Of a stretch of 64,000 nt of DNA, positions 35,440 through 44,736 are shown piece by piece (within the stretch, counting starts at the first letter, position 1; each line of letters starts with the position of its first letter). This stretch comes from Takifugu bimaculatus (lineage: Eukaryota > Chordata > Actinopteri > Tetraodontiformes > Tetraodontidae). Below the pieces are notes generated by a model. That model did no database searches and was not told the origin of the DNA. It saw nothing but the letters and a program-made list of their open reading frames with translations. A program made the position numbers and the translations under genes. The stretch lies in the NCBI GenBank assembly GCA_004026145.2, contig CP034993.1:6359566-6423565 (forward strand). The letters run 5' to 3'.

Positions 35440-36025
35440 AAGCGCAATGATTCTTGGTGAAACACCACACAATGTCTTAATACTAAAGTCAAGAATTTTT
35501 ATAACACAACTGGCCAAATTTGTATCATCAAGATTGCAGTTCATGTTTTTACTAGAACCTGGCTTGATTACTGCGATTCCCCCTATGTTGGGCTTAGTCA
35601 CACTTTACTAGAAAAAAAAACAAAAACAGAGCTTGTTTGTCCCATTTTAGTCGCACTTTATTGGCTTGCTGTCCATCTTTGTATTGATATTGCAATCAAT
35701 TCATTTTTTTTTTTTTAATGTCTTTAAGGCCTTACCCCAGTGAACCTAGTCAACCTGCTTCATCATCGGTTCAGGTTAACAAGCAATCTTTAGCAAAAAT
35801 TTTAGTGGGCTCTAAACTTTGTAATCGGCTCCCTGTATACATCAGCAGGCTGACTCACTTCCTGTTTTTAAAATCTTCTAAAAATACACCTCTCTTCAGC
35901 TTTTAACCCTATGAGATGTTGCCTTTTACTATTGCTGTGTTTTATTTCTTTTGTGTCATGTTTTCAGTCTATGTACCACTTTACATTGTTTTGTGAAGTG
36001 CTTTATAAACAGGCTGATTGACTGA
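35440..36025 (+). mobile_element. decayed LINE C-terminus and 3' end
   Basis: The frame near 35500-35600 gives 'LAKFVSSRLQFMFLLEPGL', like the 'SSRLDYCNSL' block of LINE C-termini. Later pieces (cttaccccagtgaacctagt; aagtgctttataaac) fit the 'GLAPxYLxDLL' and 3' end regions. There are many stops. Confidence 0.5.
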
Positions 36026-36604
36026 TGTATTAACAATTAACTCATCTGACCAAAGGACCTGTTACTATTTCACTGGATTCCAAGTTAAACTAGTTCAGCT
36101 GAAATTGGCTCAGAATCTAAAGATTTTATAGAGGATCAGTTGCCTTGTTGGTGCATTTAAACAACAGGCAACAGTCAATGCTATGAAAATGAAACAAGAA
36201 TCTAGTCATTCTATTTGGGGACACCAACTCTGCTAGAACACGGATTGTTTCATGTCTTTAATCAATTAACCATTCAGTTAGCATTAATTTGTAATGATGT
36301 GTGCGACATGAGATTTTTAAAATGAACATGAACTGAATATCGACACATCATTTATTTAAAGTGTTATCCTTTAGCATGTTGTTAACGTCAAATATTATCA
36401 AAGTACTAACAGTATAGTATTCTCATAGTATCACTAGCAGCAATAGTTAGACCGAGCAGCAGTTTAGCGTAGTCGACGTTTTCTCTCAGTTACAGCTCCA
36501 GTTCCACTTTCCGCTGCAGATCCTGTCCGGGATCGCGGTGCAGCCTCTCCCCGACACGCCCCCTCTCACCGCCATTTCAACGGCTCCGTGCAGTTGATCC
36601 TGTG

Positions 36605-36675
36605 ATGGCGGAGGAGGGAGAAATCACCCGGGAGGACGACGGAGCCAAAGACGACATTTTATCCTTAGACACCAA
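36605..36675 (+). CDS. candidate first coding exon of an unidentified gene
   Basis: The ATG at 36605 is in a good context (CCTGTGATGG) at the end of a GC-rich, promoter-like stretch (36480-36660). It opens a 23-residue acidic frame that starts MAEEGEITREDD and ends ILSLDT, then a donor GTATTT after two bases of the next codon. I do not recognise the protein and found no following exon before ptma. The rest of the gene may lie in introns or repeats I cannot resolve, or this could be a non-coding or alternative promoter transcript. Confidence 0.35.
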
Positions 36676-37079
36676 GTATTTGTTAACTTGCTAGTACAAG
36701 CTTGTCATTTTAAATTGACATTAAAACATTAACAAATACAATTAGACTATTCTCCTTTAATAACCATATCTCTTTAAAACTTGAAAACAATGTCAATTAA
36801 ATGCCTGTACAATAAACAAATTTCTAGGTCAGGGGAATTTGAATCTCTTCTGAGCCCAATGCGTTGTAAAGCAACAGTTCTAACATTTAAGTTGCTTATC
36901 CAAACCTTTTTTAAACAGTGGAAATCAGTAGATGATTCAAGACCACAATGGTATTCTGGAGATGATTTTTGTCAGCTTTTTTGGTATTTATATCTTGAGA
37001 GAAAGGGTGTATATTTTGCCCTTGTGGTGCAGCTTTGCTGATTGTCTGATAAAATGACGCCACTACGCCTTTTTACTGG

Positions 37080-37560
37080 GTGACATTGCAGCTTTCTCGT
37101 GACCGGCCATCAGTCAACACGTCACCCGAACGTCGAGTGTCTGCGCCCTGCTGCCCCCTGCTGGTGCAGGTAGAGCTAAAATGATCGCTAAGTGTCGTCA
37201 AATACAAATGTTATCTTAACAGTGTAAACAGACATAGGATGGCGTTAGAATCCAGGGCGTTATTGCGTTTAAGAGACCAACACGGCCGCAGTTCAGTCCA
37301 GAGTCCACCCCGGAGAGTCTTTCCAGCCCAGACTGCGTCGCTGCCTCGTGCTGAATCGTCGCTTCCGGGCTGACAGACAGTTCTGTCGTCCAATCAGCGC
37401 ACGCAAAGCGTCAACCGTGCGTTCGCTCCAGTTCACCCACCAATCAGCGGCGCTTTTCCGAAGTGCGACGCCACACGCCTTCGGAGCCTCAGCCCGCCAT
37501 GTTAGGACCGATCACCGCGCAGCTCTTTTCCGACAGCTGGCTGTGGAGTTCTGACTTTAA
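37080..37560. promoter_or_regulatory. CpG-rich promoter-like segment with CCAAT boxes and CTCF-type site
   Basis: This is a GC- and CpG-rich interval amid AT-rich flanks. It holds two CCAAT boxes in CCAATCAGCG context (37390-37394, 37440-37444). On the minus strand, CCAGCAGGGGGCAG at 37151-37164 fits the CTCF core consensus at every position. No supported coding exon starts here; the ATG at about 37500 opens only a 24-codon frame. It may be a promoter of a non-coding RNA or of the gene with the exon at 36605, or an insulator. Confidence 0.5.
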
Positions 37561-37619
37561 AATACAAATTTAGACCAAAATAAGAGCGTTGCTGACGAAT
37601 AACGCGAAAGAGTACTAAG

Positions 37620-38330
37620 TAGGATTTTTTTTAAAAATAAATAAATTAAAAAAATCACTGCTTATTCTTGTCCGGTCGAGCCTGTTTGGTTGTTTGTGTT
37701 GAAAGACATTTTAAACTGCTTTTTTTTTTTTTAGATATAATGTTTAATAAAATCTGTTGTGGTTACATTTGTTTCCAGCCCTAATTCTTCCCTGCTCCCT
37801 CCCACCTGTCTGCCCTCCTTTAATTCCCAGTCCTGCCCCCCTTCTTCCTCTCCCTCATTCCTTCATCCGCTCCCTTTTCTCCATCTCTTCCAATGGTCTC
37901 CACTCGTCTCCAGCACAGTCTCCTGCTCTCGGTCCTTTTCTGCCACACTACAGAAACCCTGATCATTAAGTTGTAAACTCGTGCAATTTCTAAAAGAGAA
38001 ATAGTTATTTTCAGTTGGTCTCATAATATTGATATGACGGCATTAGAAGGAGACTACGATGACAAAACATGATCAAACACTATTCAATGAATGTGTATTT
38101 AGTGTTTGTATAAAACTTAAGGTGTACTACTTTAATGTTAAAATGGTTTAATAAAGTAAATTTTTGCAGCTGATAAGATATTTTGTATGTTAATTTGACT
38201 TGATGATTATCTCAACCACACATATTTAACATCGCTGACATTATTAATATACAATTTCACAGGAAAACATGGAAGTCCCACAACAATCAGACATCAAGGA
38301 AAATCAAAATCCAACATAAAAGTAAGAAGG
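37620..38330. other. no feature recognised
   Basis: AT-rich sequence with a pyrimidine-rich stretch at 37780-37960. The two open frames across the latter are low-complexity Ser/Pro. No gene was recognised. Confidence 0.35.
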
Positions 38331-38339
38331 ATAACTTCA

Positions 38340-38745
38340 GTTGAGCTGGTACACAGCAGCAGAGCAACAGCAGCAACAGAGCAGCAGCATAGCGGCAGAG
38401 CAGCAGCAACAGTAGCAAATAGCAGTAGCAGCAACAGCAGCAGAGCAACAGCAGAGTGGCAGAGCAGCAGCAGCAGCAGAGGAACAGTAGCAGCAGAGGA
38501 ACAGCATATTGGCAGAGCAGCAACAGCAGCAGCAGAGGAACAGTAGCAGCAGAGGAACGGCATATTGGCAGAGCAGCAGCAGCAACATAGCAGCAGGAGC
38601 AGCAACCGCAGCAGCAGTAGTGCAGCAGCAGCACCAGAGCAGTAGCATAGTGGAGGAGCAGCACCAGCAGAGCGGCAGAACAGCAGCATAGTGGCAGATC
38701 AGCAGCAGCAGAGTAGCAGCACAGCAGCAGGAGCAGAGCAAGAAG
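38340..38745 (+). repeat. AGC-rich microsatellite with an embedded 55-bp tandem unit
   Basis: About 400 bases of interrupted CAG/AGC/ACA triplets. A 55-base unit beginning 'agaggaacagtagcagcag' is repeated at 38478 and 38533, each ending in 'catattggcagagcagc'. The three overlapping minus-strand frames (Cys/Leu/Ala-rich) are repeat artefacts. Confidence 0.92.
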
Positions 38746-39139
38746 GAATGTTGCTTATTGATGAACATCAAATGGGCCTTATTTAGCCTGAACCCACACC
38801 ATCCCACAGGAGGTCATCATGTTGTGAGGAGGTTACTGACTACATTTCCCATCTACTATTATCCTTGTTGACTCTCAGCCACCCTCATGTGGTTGAGGGT
38901 TCAATTTCTGCTATTACATGTACACATGGCATCAACAGTTTTGTTGCAACCCAAGAGAAACTAAGAGCAACATGAAAACTAGATCAACAAGTGGTTTTAA
39001 TAAGCACCAACAGCTGGAAGCCAGGTTCTGATGACATCCTTGGTTCTGGATAATTCAGTATTCTGGGGTGTTCTACAGCTGGACTGTCAGTGATGGAAAT
39101 CAGGGTTCTTTCCCATCAACCACAACTACATAACATTCT

Positions 39140-39375
39140 AAATAGTAAATGCTAAATATGTTTATATAGTGCTTTTCTGGTCATCGGTGACTAGTGGGAG
39201 AGATCAACATTACCAGTCTACTTTCATCCACTCACACTCACATTCACTCTCTGATGGCAGATTATTCAGCCAGTGTGTAGGAATCACCATCCATGCATGT
39301 TCACACACCGGAGACAGCGTCAGGATTCCTGTCAGGGTTCAGCATCAACTCAAGGTCAATGCAAATTCTGCCACT
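39140..39375 (+). repeat. dispersed fish repeat
   Basis: 'ttatatagtgcttttctgg', 'ccactcacactcacattcac', 'tctgatggcag' and 'gtcagggttcagcatcaac' together resemble a widespread fish short repeat that starts 'tatatagcgcttt'. It lies 700 bases upstream of the ptma promoter. Confidence 0.55.
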
Positions 39376-39857
39376 CTCAGCTAGAGCCCAGTCATAATTC
39401 TAATCATATTAGCATAGTGCACAGTAAGACAGTATCATCTTTGATTACATACATGTTCCACAAACATGACAAACATAACTTTAACCAGTGATCATAAACC
39501 ACCTTAATTAACTGGGATTGTGTCTAAAAAAGAAAGCGCTTTGTGTTTTGTATGACTGGATTCATTAGTGGACACTTTTGAAGGTGCTATAGAAGTTCTG
39601 ATTATTATATAGAGACCCCATGTAAAGCAGCTTTACCTTGCCTTCCATTCATGTTATATAAATGTGTAATGCTCAAAACTTTAACCCTTGGAATTATATC
39701 CTCAAAAATGTTTACACCCAAGGACAACCTGGGAAAATTCCCCAAGTTAGAACATCCATATATGTAGAAACAGGCGGGTGCACACGCACACGCAGGAGAA
39801 GGGTGCCTATTGTTTCCTCCGACCAACAGCAGGCTGAATCGTTTTGAAGTGGCTCCA

Positions 39858-39935
39858 CCAATCAGCGCGCTCTTGCGGACACCTTTCCCCGCCCATGGCG
39901 CTATAAAGGCGGCAGCTCCATCAGAAGGTACGCCG
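39858..39935 (+). promoter_or_regulatory. ptma: ptma core promoter
   Basis: CCAAT at 39858-39862 is followed 40 bases later by a TATA box, TATAAA, at 39902-39907 in GC-rich context. Transcription would start near 39930-39940, leaving a 5' UTR of about 110 bases before the ATG at 40045. Confidence 0.75.
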
Positions 39936-40044
39936 CTGGGCTGCAAGAAGAGGAACGGCTGGAAGCACCACAGAAGAGCTCTTTGCGCGTAATTTCTAGG
40001 TTTTGCAGTTGTCTGACTGGATACTCTTTTGCTTTCATCCCATC

Positions 40045-41969
40045 ATGGCGGACAGTAAAGTGGAGAGCAGCGGGGAGCTGAGCGCGAAGGTACGGACACG
40101 ACGCCGTTTCCTCCCTCTGCTGCGTTCAGTTGGGGCTGCGTTAGACTGGTCATAAACCTGCTCTAAGAGCTGTTGGTCTTTGTCTGGTACCAAACAAAAA
40201 CAGCATTCATTCTGTTCAAATTAGTCGTGAACTCGTGTGCCCGAGGGTGCACAGGAACCCCAGTGAGCTGGAGAGGCAGGTTGTCGGGGAATAAAAGCCG
40301 AACAGTCAGACCCGGAGCGGCTCCGAGCCTCCGAGCCCGGCCCGTGGGTCAGTGACGGGCTGGAGCCGCTGCTGAGCTCGGCTCTGCGGAGCCATGTGTG
40401 GGATTACCGCCTGGGTGCGGGATTGCTCGACAGCGATACACATGATCGATCGGATTTGCATTTTTATACCCGTTAAAATCTGTAAATGCTTTATTCCAAA
40501 TGGTTTTTACTGGGCGCTTGCGGGCATATCAGCTGCGACTTCCTGCAATATTTATACTTAATAACTGTCAATGTGTCGGCTTGGGGATGCAAATGTAAAG
40601 GGGTTTGGTGCGAGTGAGTGGGGTTATTGCTCGTTATTTCGCCATAATGCGCTGGGTATAACATCTTTCGATGGTGTTTATTCATGTTTGTGTGTCGCCT
40701 GATTCCCCCCACGGCTCTGCTGCCTTCCTCCTTCTTCATTATCGTCATTGTCTTTTATTCAAGGACTGTTTCGGTCTGTCCAACCCTCCACATCGGTGCG
40801 CGTCGACGACTCACGGCCGATAAAAGCGCGGATTAAAATAACCAACCCAACATATATCTATATCTGAATTGTTGCGGTGGACTGCTGGATCTAGATCTAA
40901 AGTGTAGATTAATCAATTTTAATATGCCTCATCCAGGCGGTCGTGAGAGGCGCGCACGCTCGATCTCACTGGCGCAGAACAGGAGGGAAACCGTCCGTTT
41001 ACCAAAAAAGAGTTAAAGAGAATATGTTTCTGAAAACCAGAAAAGGTGCGTGTGTCAGGTTACGTGAGGGTCGAAGCGCCGGTGACAGTTCCGGAGCGTG
41101 TGCGTGTTTCGGCTGTGTTGCGCTGCTGGTCACCTTCATCCGGGCTGTGCTCAACACTTCGGAGCCGCTTTAGAGCCCAACACTGAGCCGTGAGCAGCCT
41201 TATCCTATTTGCCTACACTTGCTCTAATTAGCTGAGGGAACAGCACCGGGTGCTGCTGGGAATTGTAGTCTCGGTACTGGTGCCAGCGGCTCCGCACCAT
41301 TATGGCTGCGTGGAGTGAGCCGAAGCCCAGCGCCTACTGAGCAGCCTCCGCGTACGGTGTCAGGTTTCACCCCGCCGGGCGGAGCCGGGGCGCTTAAACG
41401 AGCCGACCAATGGGGGCGTGCGCGTGAAAGCGCCGCCTGTTTGGAAAGACGGCGCGCAACTCCTGTTCATCCGCAGAGGACGAAGATGGAGTGAAAGCGC
41501 GGCGGCGGCGGTGCGGTCGATCCACGCACGCACGCACGCTCGGTGTTCAATGTTTATTCTAGTGCATCGTCTTAACATTGTGTGTGTTTGGTCAGAGTCG
41601 GTGGAATTGAAATTAAAGTATCACCACGTGAAAAAATAAAAAGCAAATTAAATGTAGAGATTTATTTCTGTAAGGAACTGAAGGTTAAATGATGGGGTCC
41701 TGCCATTTCTGTATATTAGATTAGGCAAAAGTGGACTTTATGTAACATGGATATAATCTAAATAAACAGATTAGTGTGAAGTGACACAGGCAAAATGAAC
41801 ACATCAATCAGCTTTGTTTAATGCATGAAATAAGACCGCCAGCATCTACGGGGTTAATACCTGCTTATTTTCAGCTTCAGAGCACAAACGTAATCAAGCA
41901 ACACAGCAAAGAAAGTTGCATCTTCATTTTGTGCAGACATCACTTATTGCAACCTGTGCTAATTTTCAT

Positions 41970-42007
<38 letters not shown>

Positions 42008-43042
42008 GAGCTGAAGGACAAGAAACAGACCGAAGAGGCAGAGAACGGAGAGGATGCTGCCGCCAATGGCAAAACTGTGAGAACTCGTTCTTGTTCCCTG
42101 CACAAATGCTCCAGTCGTTGCGATTACCAGTGAAACTGTGTTACATCATGGCAGGACGAGGATGATGCCGAGCAGGACAACGATGTAGAGGAGGATGAAG
42201 AGGACGTGGGAGAGGATGAGGAGGATGGAGAGGGTAAGTGCCAGCTGAGAGGCTGGCCTGCCACTAGTTGGTCACTGTGAGGAACTGCAGACTGACGATT
42301 AACGTCACTTCTGAGGACGTAGAAGGTTCCTCCAGAGACACGGGGAACCGGCAGCTTAGCTGCTGCTCATCAGCCTAAACGTGTCACTAGTGTGTGTGTG
42401 TAGGCCCATAATCAGGGGAACAGGGTTCAGGTGTGCAAATGTCATCGATCTCATGGGCCGCACGCCTCCTTTATTCTCAGGGGATGAAGATGATGATGAT
42501 GACGACGATCTGGATGGGCCAACAGGGAAGAGAGCAGCGGACGATGATGACGACGACGAAGAGGTTAGAATGAGTGCCAAGGCTTCACCCAATCAGTGAC
42601 ATTTAAGGTCCATTTAGTCTGAGAGGTCAAAGGTCAGACTGCAGCAGGGTGAAAACCCAGATGACGAGTAAAAACGCTGCTCCTAATGCAGGAAATTAAT
42701 TGATCGAGTGAATGTAGTTTAAAATGCTACAAGATCCCTAAGAGGATCCCGTAACCAGAGTTTTATGCCAATAAAGTAACAACTTAATCATTTTAGCCTT
42801 TTTAAGCATCATACAGCCAATCATGCAATAACTGGCTAGTAATGCATTTTCTGTTTTTGACCTAGTAAAGTCATAACCAGTCAGGTAATAACTAATTGGT
42901 TGCTGCACTACTTTATACACGTATAGTTTTCCACTCGTGCACGCTGTGTCCTATAAAAGTCTGTGGGACTAGTTTCCCTCACTGTGTCGCTTCTGACCTG
43001 CAGGATGAAGTTGAAACCAAGAAACAGAAGACAGATAACTAG
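40045..43042 (+). CDS. ptma: prothymosin alpha
   Basis: Five exons, 40045-40089, 42008-42076, 42155-42233, 42481-42563 and 43004-43042, give 104 residues with continuous phase; mammalian PTMA has about 110. The N-terminus is MADSKVESSGELSAK, followed by KDKKQTEEAENGEDAAANGK. A long Asp/Glu centre comes next, then GPTGKRAADDDDDD and the C-terminal nuclear-localisation motif TKKQKTDN. The family is an intrinsically disordered, extremely acidic nuclear protein. It chaperones linker histone H1, is linked to proliferation and also acts on apoptosome formation. Intron 1 ends in an uninterrupted (GT)16 tract directly before the acceptor AG. It also contains a second GC-rich promoter-like segment with a ZNF143-type motif. 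Teleosts often keep two ptma copies and I cannot tell which one this is. Confidence 0.96.
41254..41530. promoter_or_regulatory. promoter-like island in ptma intron 1, with ZNF143-type motif
   Basis: On the minus strand, 41254-41269 reads ACTACAATTCCCAGCA, the ZNF143/THAP11 motif usually found at promoters. It is followed by CCATTATGGCTGC (YY1-like) near 41299 and a CpG-rich stretch with CCAAT at 41406-41410 and a GCGGCGGCGGCGG run near 41500. It lies about 0.5-0.75 kb before ptma exon 2. It could start an alternative ptma transcript or a divergent non-coding RNA. Confidence 0.5.
41974..42005 (+). repeat. ptma: (GT)16 microsatellite forming the ptma exon-2 3' splice site
   Basis: Sixteen GT units run without interruption into AG at 42006-42007, immediately before exon 2. 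There is no polypyrimidine tract. A plausible branch site, GCTAAT, is at 41959-41964, about 46 bases before the acceptor AG. Confidence 0.95.
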
Positions 43043-43480
43043 CTCTGAGGACAACACCATCGAGCAACAGCCAGTTTTCCAGCAAACCTTCAACACCTCA
43101 GTCCTCCCTTCTTAAAAAAAAAAAGTTTTAAAACAGAAAATGTGTTTGTATTTTTATTTACATTTTATATTTTTGTAAATATTGTAAGGGGTTTGGCCAT
43201 TTTGAAATAGTGATCTGTCTGGGTCCCAGGTGGTCCGGTTGGTGCTCTGAAGACATCCCAATGCTTCTCCAGCCGTCCACACTCAAACGACCAGTAAAGC
43301 TCCCGGTCTAGCATTCCGTCCACAGATACAGCTCCTCACATGATCATAGGATTGTAGTTATGGTAGGAATTTAAAAAAAAAAAAAAACTTTTTTTTTTTA
43401 GTTTGTATGAGGTTTTAAGGATATGATTTCCTGTCTGTCATACGCAGATTTGAATGTTTTCTGTAATACTTTTGTTCAAC

Positions 43481-43802
43481 AATAAATCTATTTTGTTTGT
43501 ATCTGTGTTAGTTTCTTCCTGTCAGAGGTTTTATCTAGTTGCAGCAGGAACAAGAGGGCCAAGCAGTGATGTGGCATTTTCAATAGTGAGTAGAGCTCAT
43601 GTCAGTTCCACTGGCTTTCTATTCCGTTTCAAACGAGTTTATAGGTCATTTGTTTGGATTTATATCTTGCATTAAGCTCCTGGAGGCTAAATGAATTATA
43701 TGCCATGTGGTTGAGGATTATTGACAATTGTTGAAGACTTCATACTTTTAAATATATTCATCTTGTCAGGTTGCATCTGTCCTGGATGACAGTATCAATA
43801 AA
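43481..43802 (+). terminator. ptma: two ptma poly(A) signals
   Basis: AATAAA occurs at 43481-43486, followed by a T/G-rich stretch (TTTTGTTTGT), and again at 43797-43802. This predicts two 3' UTR lengths of about 0.46 and 0.78 kb. Confidence 0.7.
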
Positions 43803-43994
43803 ACTTTGTTCAAAACAGTGCCGAGGTTGTGTGTTCTTTTAGCCATTTTGGTCCCGAGTGTGTGACGGGCAGGAGGCTTTGTCAGCACAAACTAGAAACA
43901 TCGGAAAAACACTGAGCTGCACCTAACATGAGAGTCCGCATCCACTTCTAGAACAGCACCAAGCCCAAACAGCAACAGGGCTGTTCGGGGCGCC

Positions 43995-44152
43995 CCAGAT
44001 CCAGTCCACGAGGGCTGAAGTCCAGTCGGTTTTTCTGTCCTACCAGGCAGAAAAAGGCTTCCTTCTAAGAAAGCAGTCCCAGGTGATCCAGTTTCCTACT
44101 TGGTTGGACAGAAAACCCGACTGGATCACAACCCTCGTGGATTGGATTTGGG
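43995..44152. mobile_element. MITE-like element with about 50-bp terminal inverted repeats
   Basis: The left arm at about 43995-44045 (with 'tccagtccacgagggctg' and 'tccagtcggtttttctgtcc') is the imperfect reverse complement of 44101-44152 (with 'ttggacagaaaacccgactg' and 'accctcgtggattgga'). The total is about 158 bases with no coding capacity. It sits between the convergent ptma and lrrc40 genes. Confidence 0.75.
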
Positions 44153-44429
44153 TACTCTTGCTCTAGGGGAGTACGTCACACCTCGTCTCTGGTTCCTCTG
44201 TACGAGCTAAAGGAGCAGCCCCACCTGCCCTTTAATGAAGAGTGATGTTCTAAAGTGTTTGGTTTCAAACCCAGTCCAGAACCATCCTGGCTGCTGAGAA
44301 CAAGCCTCTGCAGGTTTAAAATAAAAATAAAATCCAGAGCAGAAGAAACAAAAAAAGAACAGTCTCACTGAGAAAGCCTGTTTCCACTAAATGGAGTCGA
44401 CAGGTCATCATTTAATGTACATTTAATGA

Positions 44430-44700
44430 AGCTGCATCAAATCAAAACATCTTTATTTATCAGCTTCTGTTTAAATCAAAATCGTCTCTAGGTGCTTTCC
44501 AGATTCCCAGGGCCTGACCCCCAACGAGCACCAGTGGCAGGATAAACTACCCTACGAACAAACCTTGAGCAGGACCGGGCTCACGTAGAGGAACCATCCC
44601 GCTGATGGCCGGCTGGGGAGAGATGGAGGAGAAGGGGGGAGAAGGGGGTTGGACGGGTGGAGGAGAGAGTAGGTGTAGATGATGGGAATCCATTAATGAC
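44430..44700 (-). mobile_element. L2 3' end forming the lrrc40 3' UTR
   Basis: This is the reverse complement of the L2 terminus: 'aaacatctttatttatc', 'gtctctaggtgctttccag', 'cccagggcctgaccccc' and 'ctgatggccggctggggag'. It begins about 35 bases after the lrrc40 stop and is in the same sense as lrrc40. Its AATAAA (44452-44457, minus strand) is the first such signal after the stop. Confidence 0.85.
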
Positions 44701-44736
44701 AAGCTGTCAGTGTAAGGGATGATTGGGTTAGCAAGG

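Noticed and set aside
37500..37575. ATG-initiated frame MLGPITAQLFSDSW in the CpG-rich block
   Set aside because: It stops after 24 codons with no splice donor of note and no recognised homology. Kept only as part of the promoter-like segment.
38287..38807. Cys/Leu/Ala-rich minus-strand frames of 125-156 residues and a Ser/Gln plus-strand frame
   Set aside because: Translation of AGC/ACA triplets in several frames at once; a repeat artefact.
43997..44152. Hairpin as a transcription terminator for ptma or lrrc40
   Set aside because: Vertebrate polymerase II genes end by poly(A) signals. The 50-bp imperfect inverted repeats fit a MITE better.
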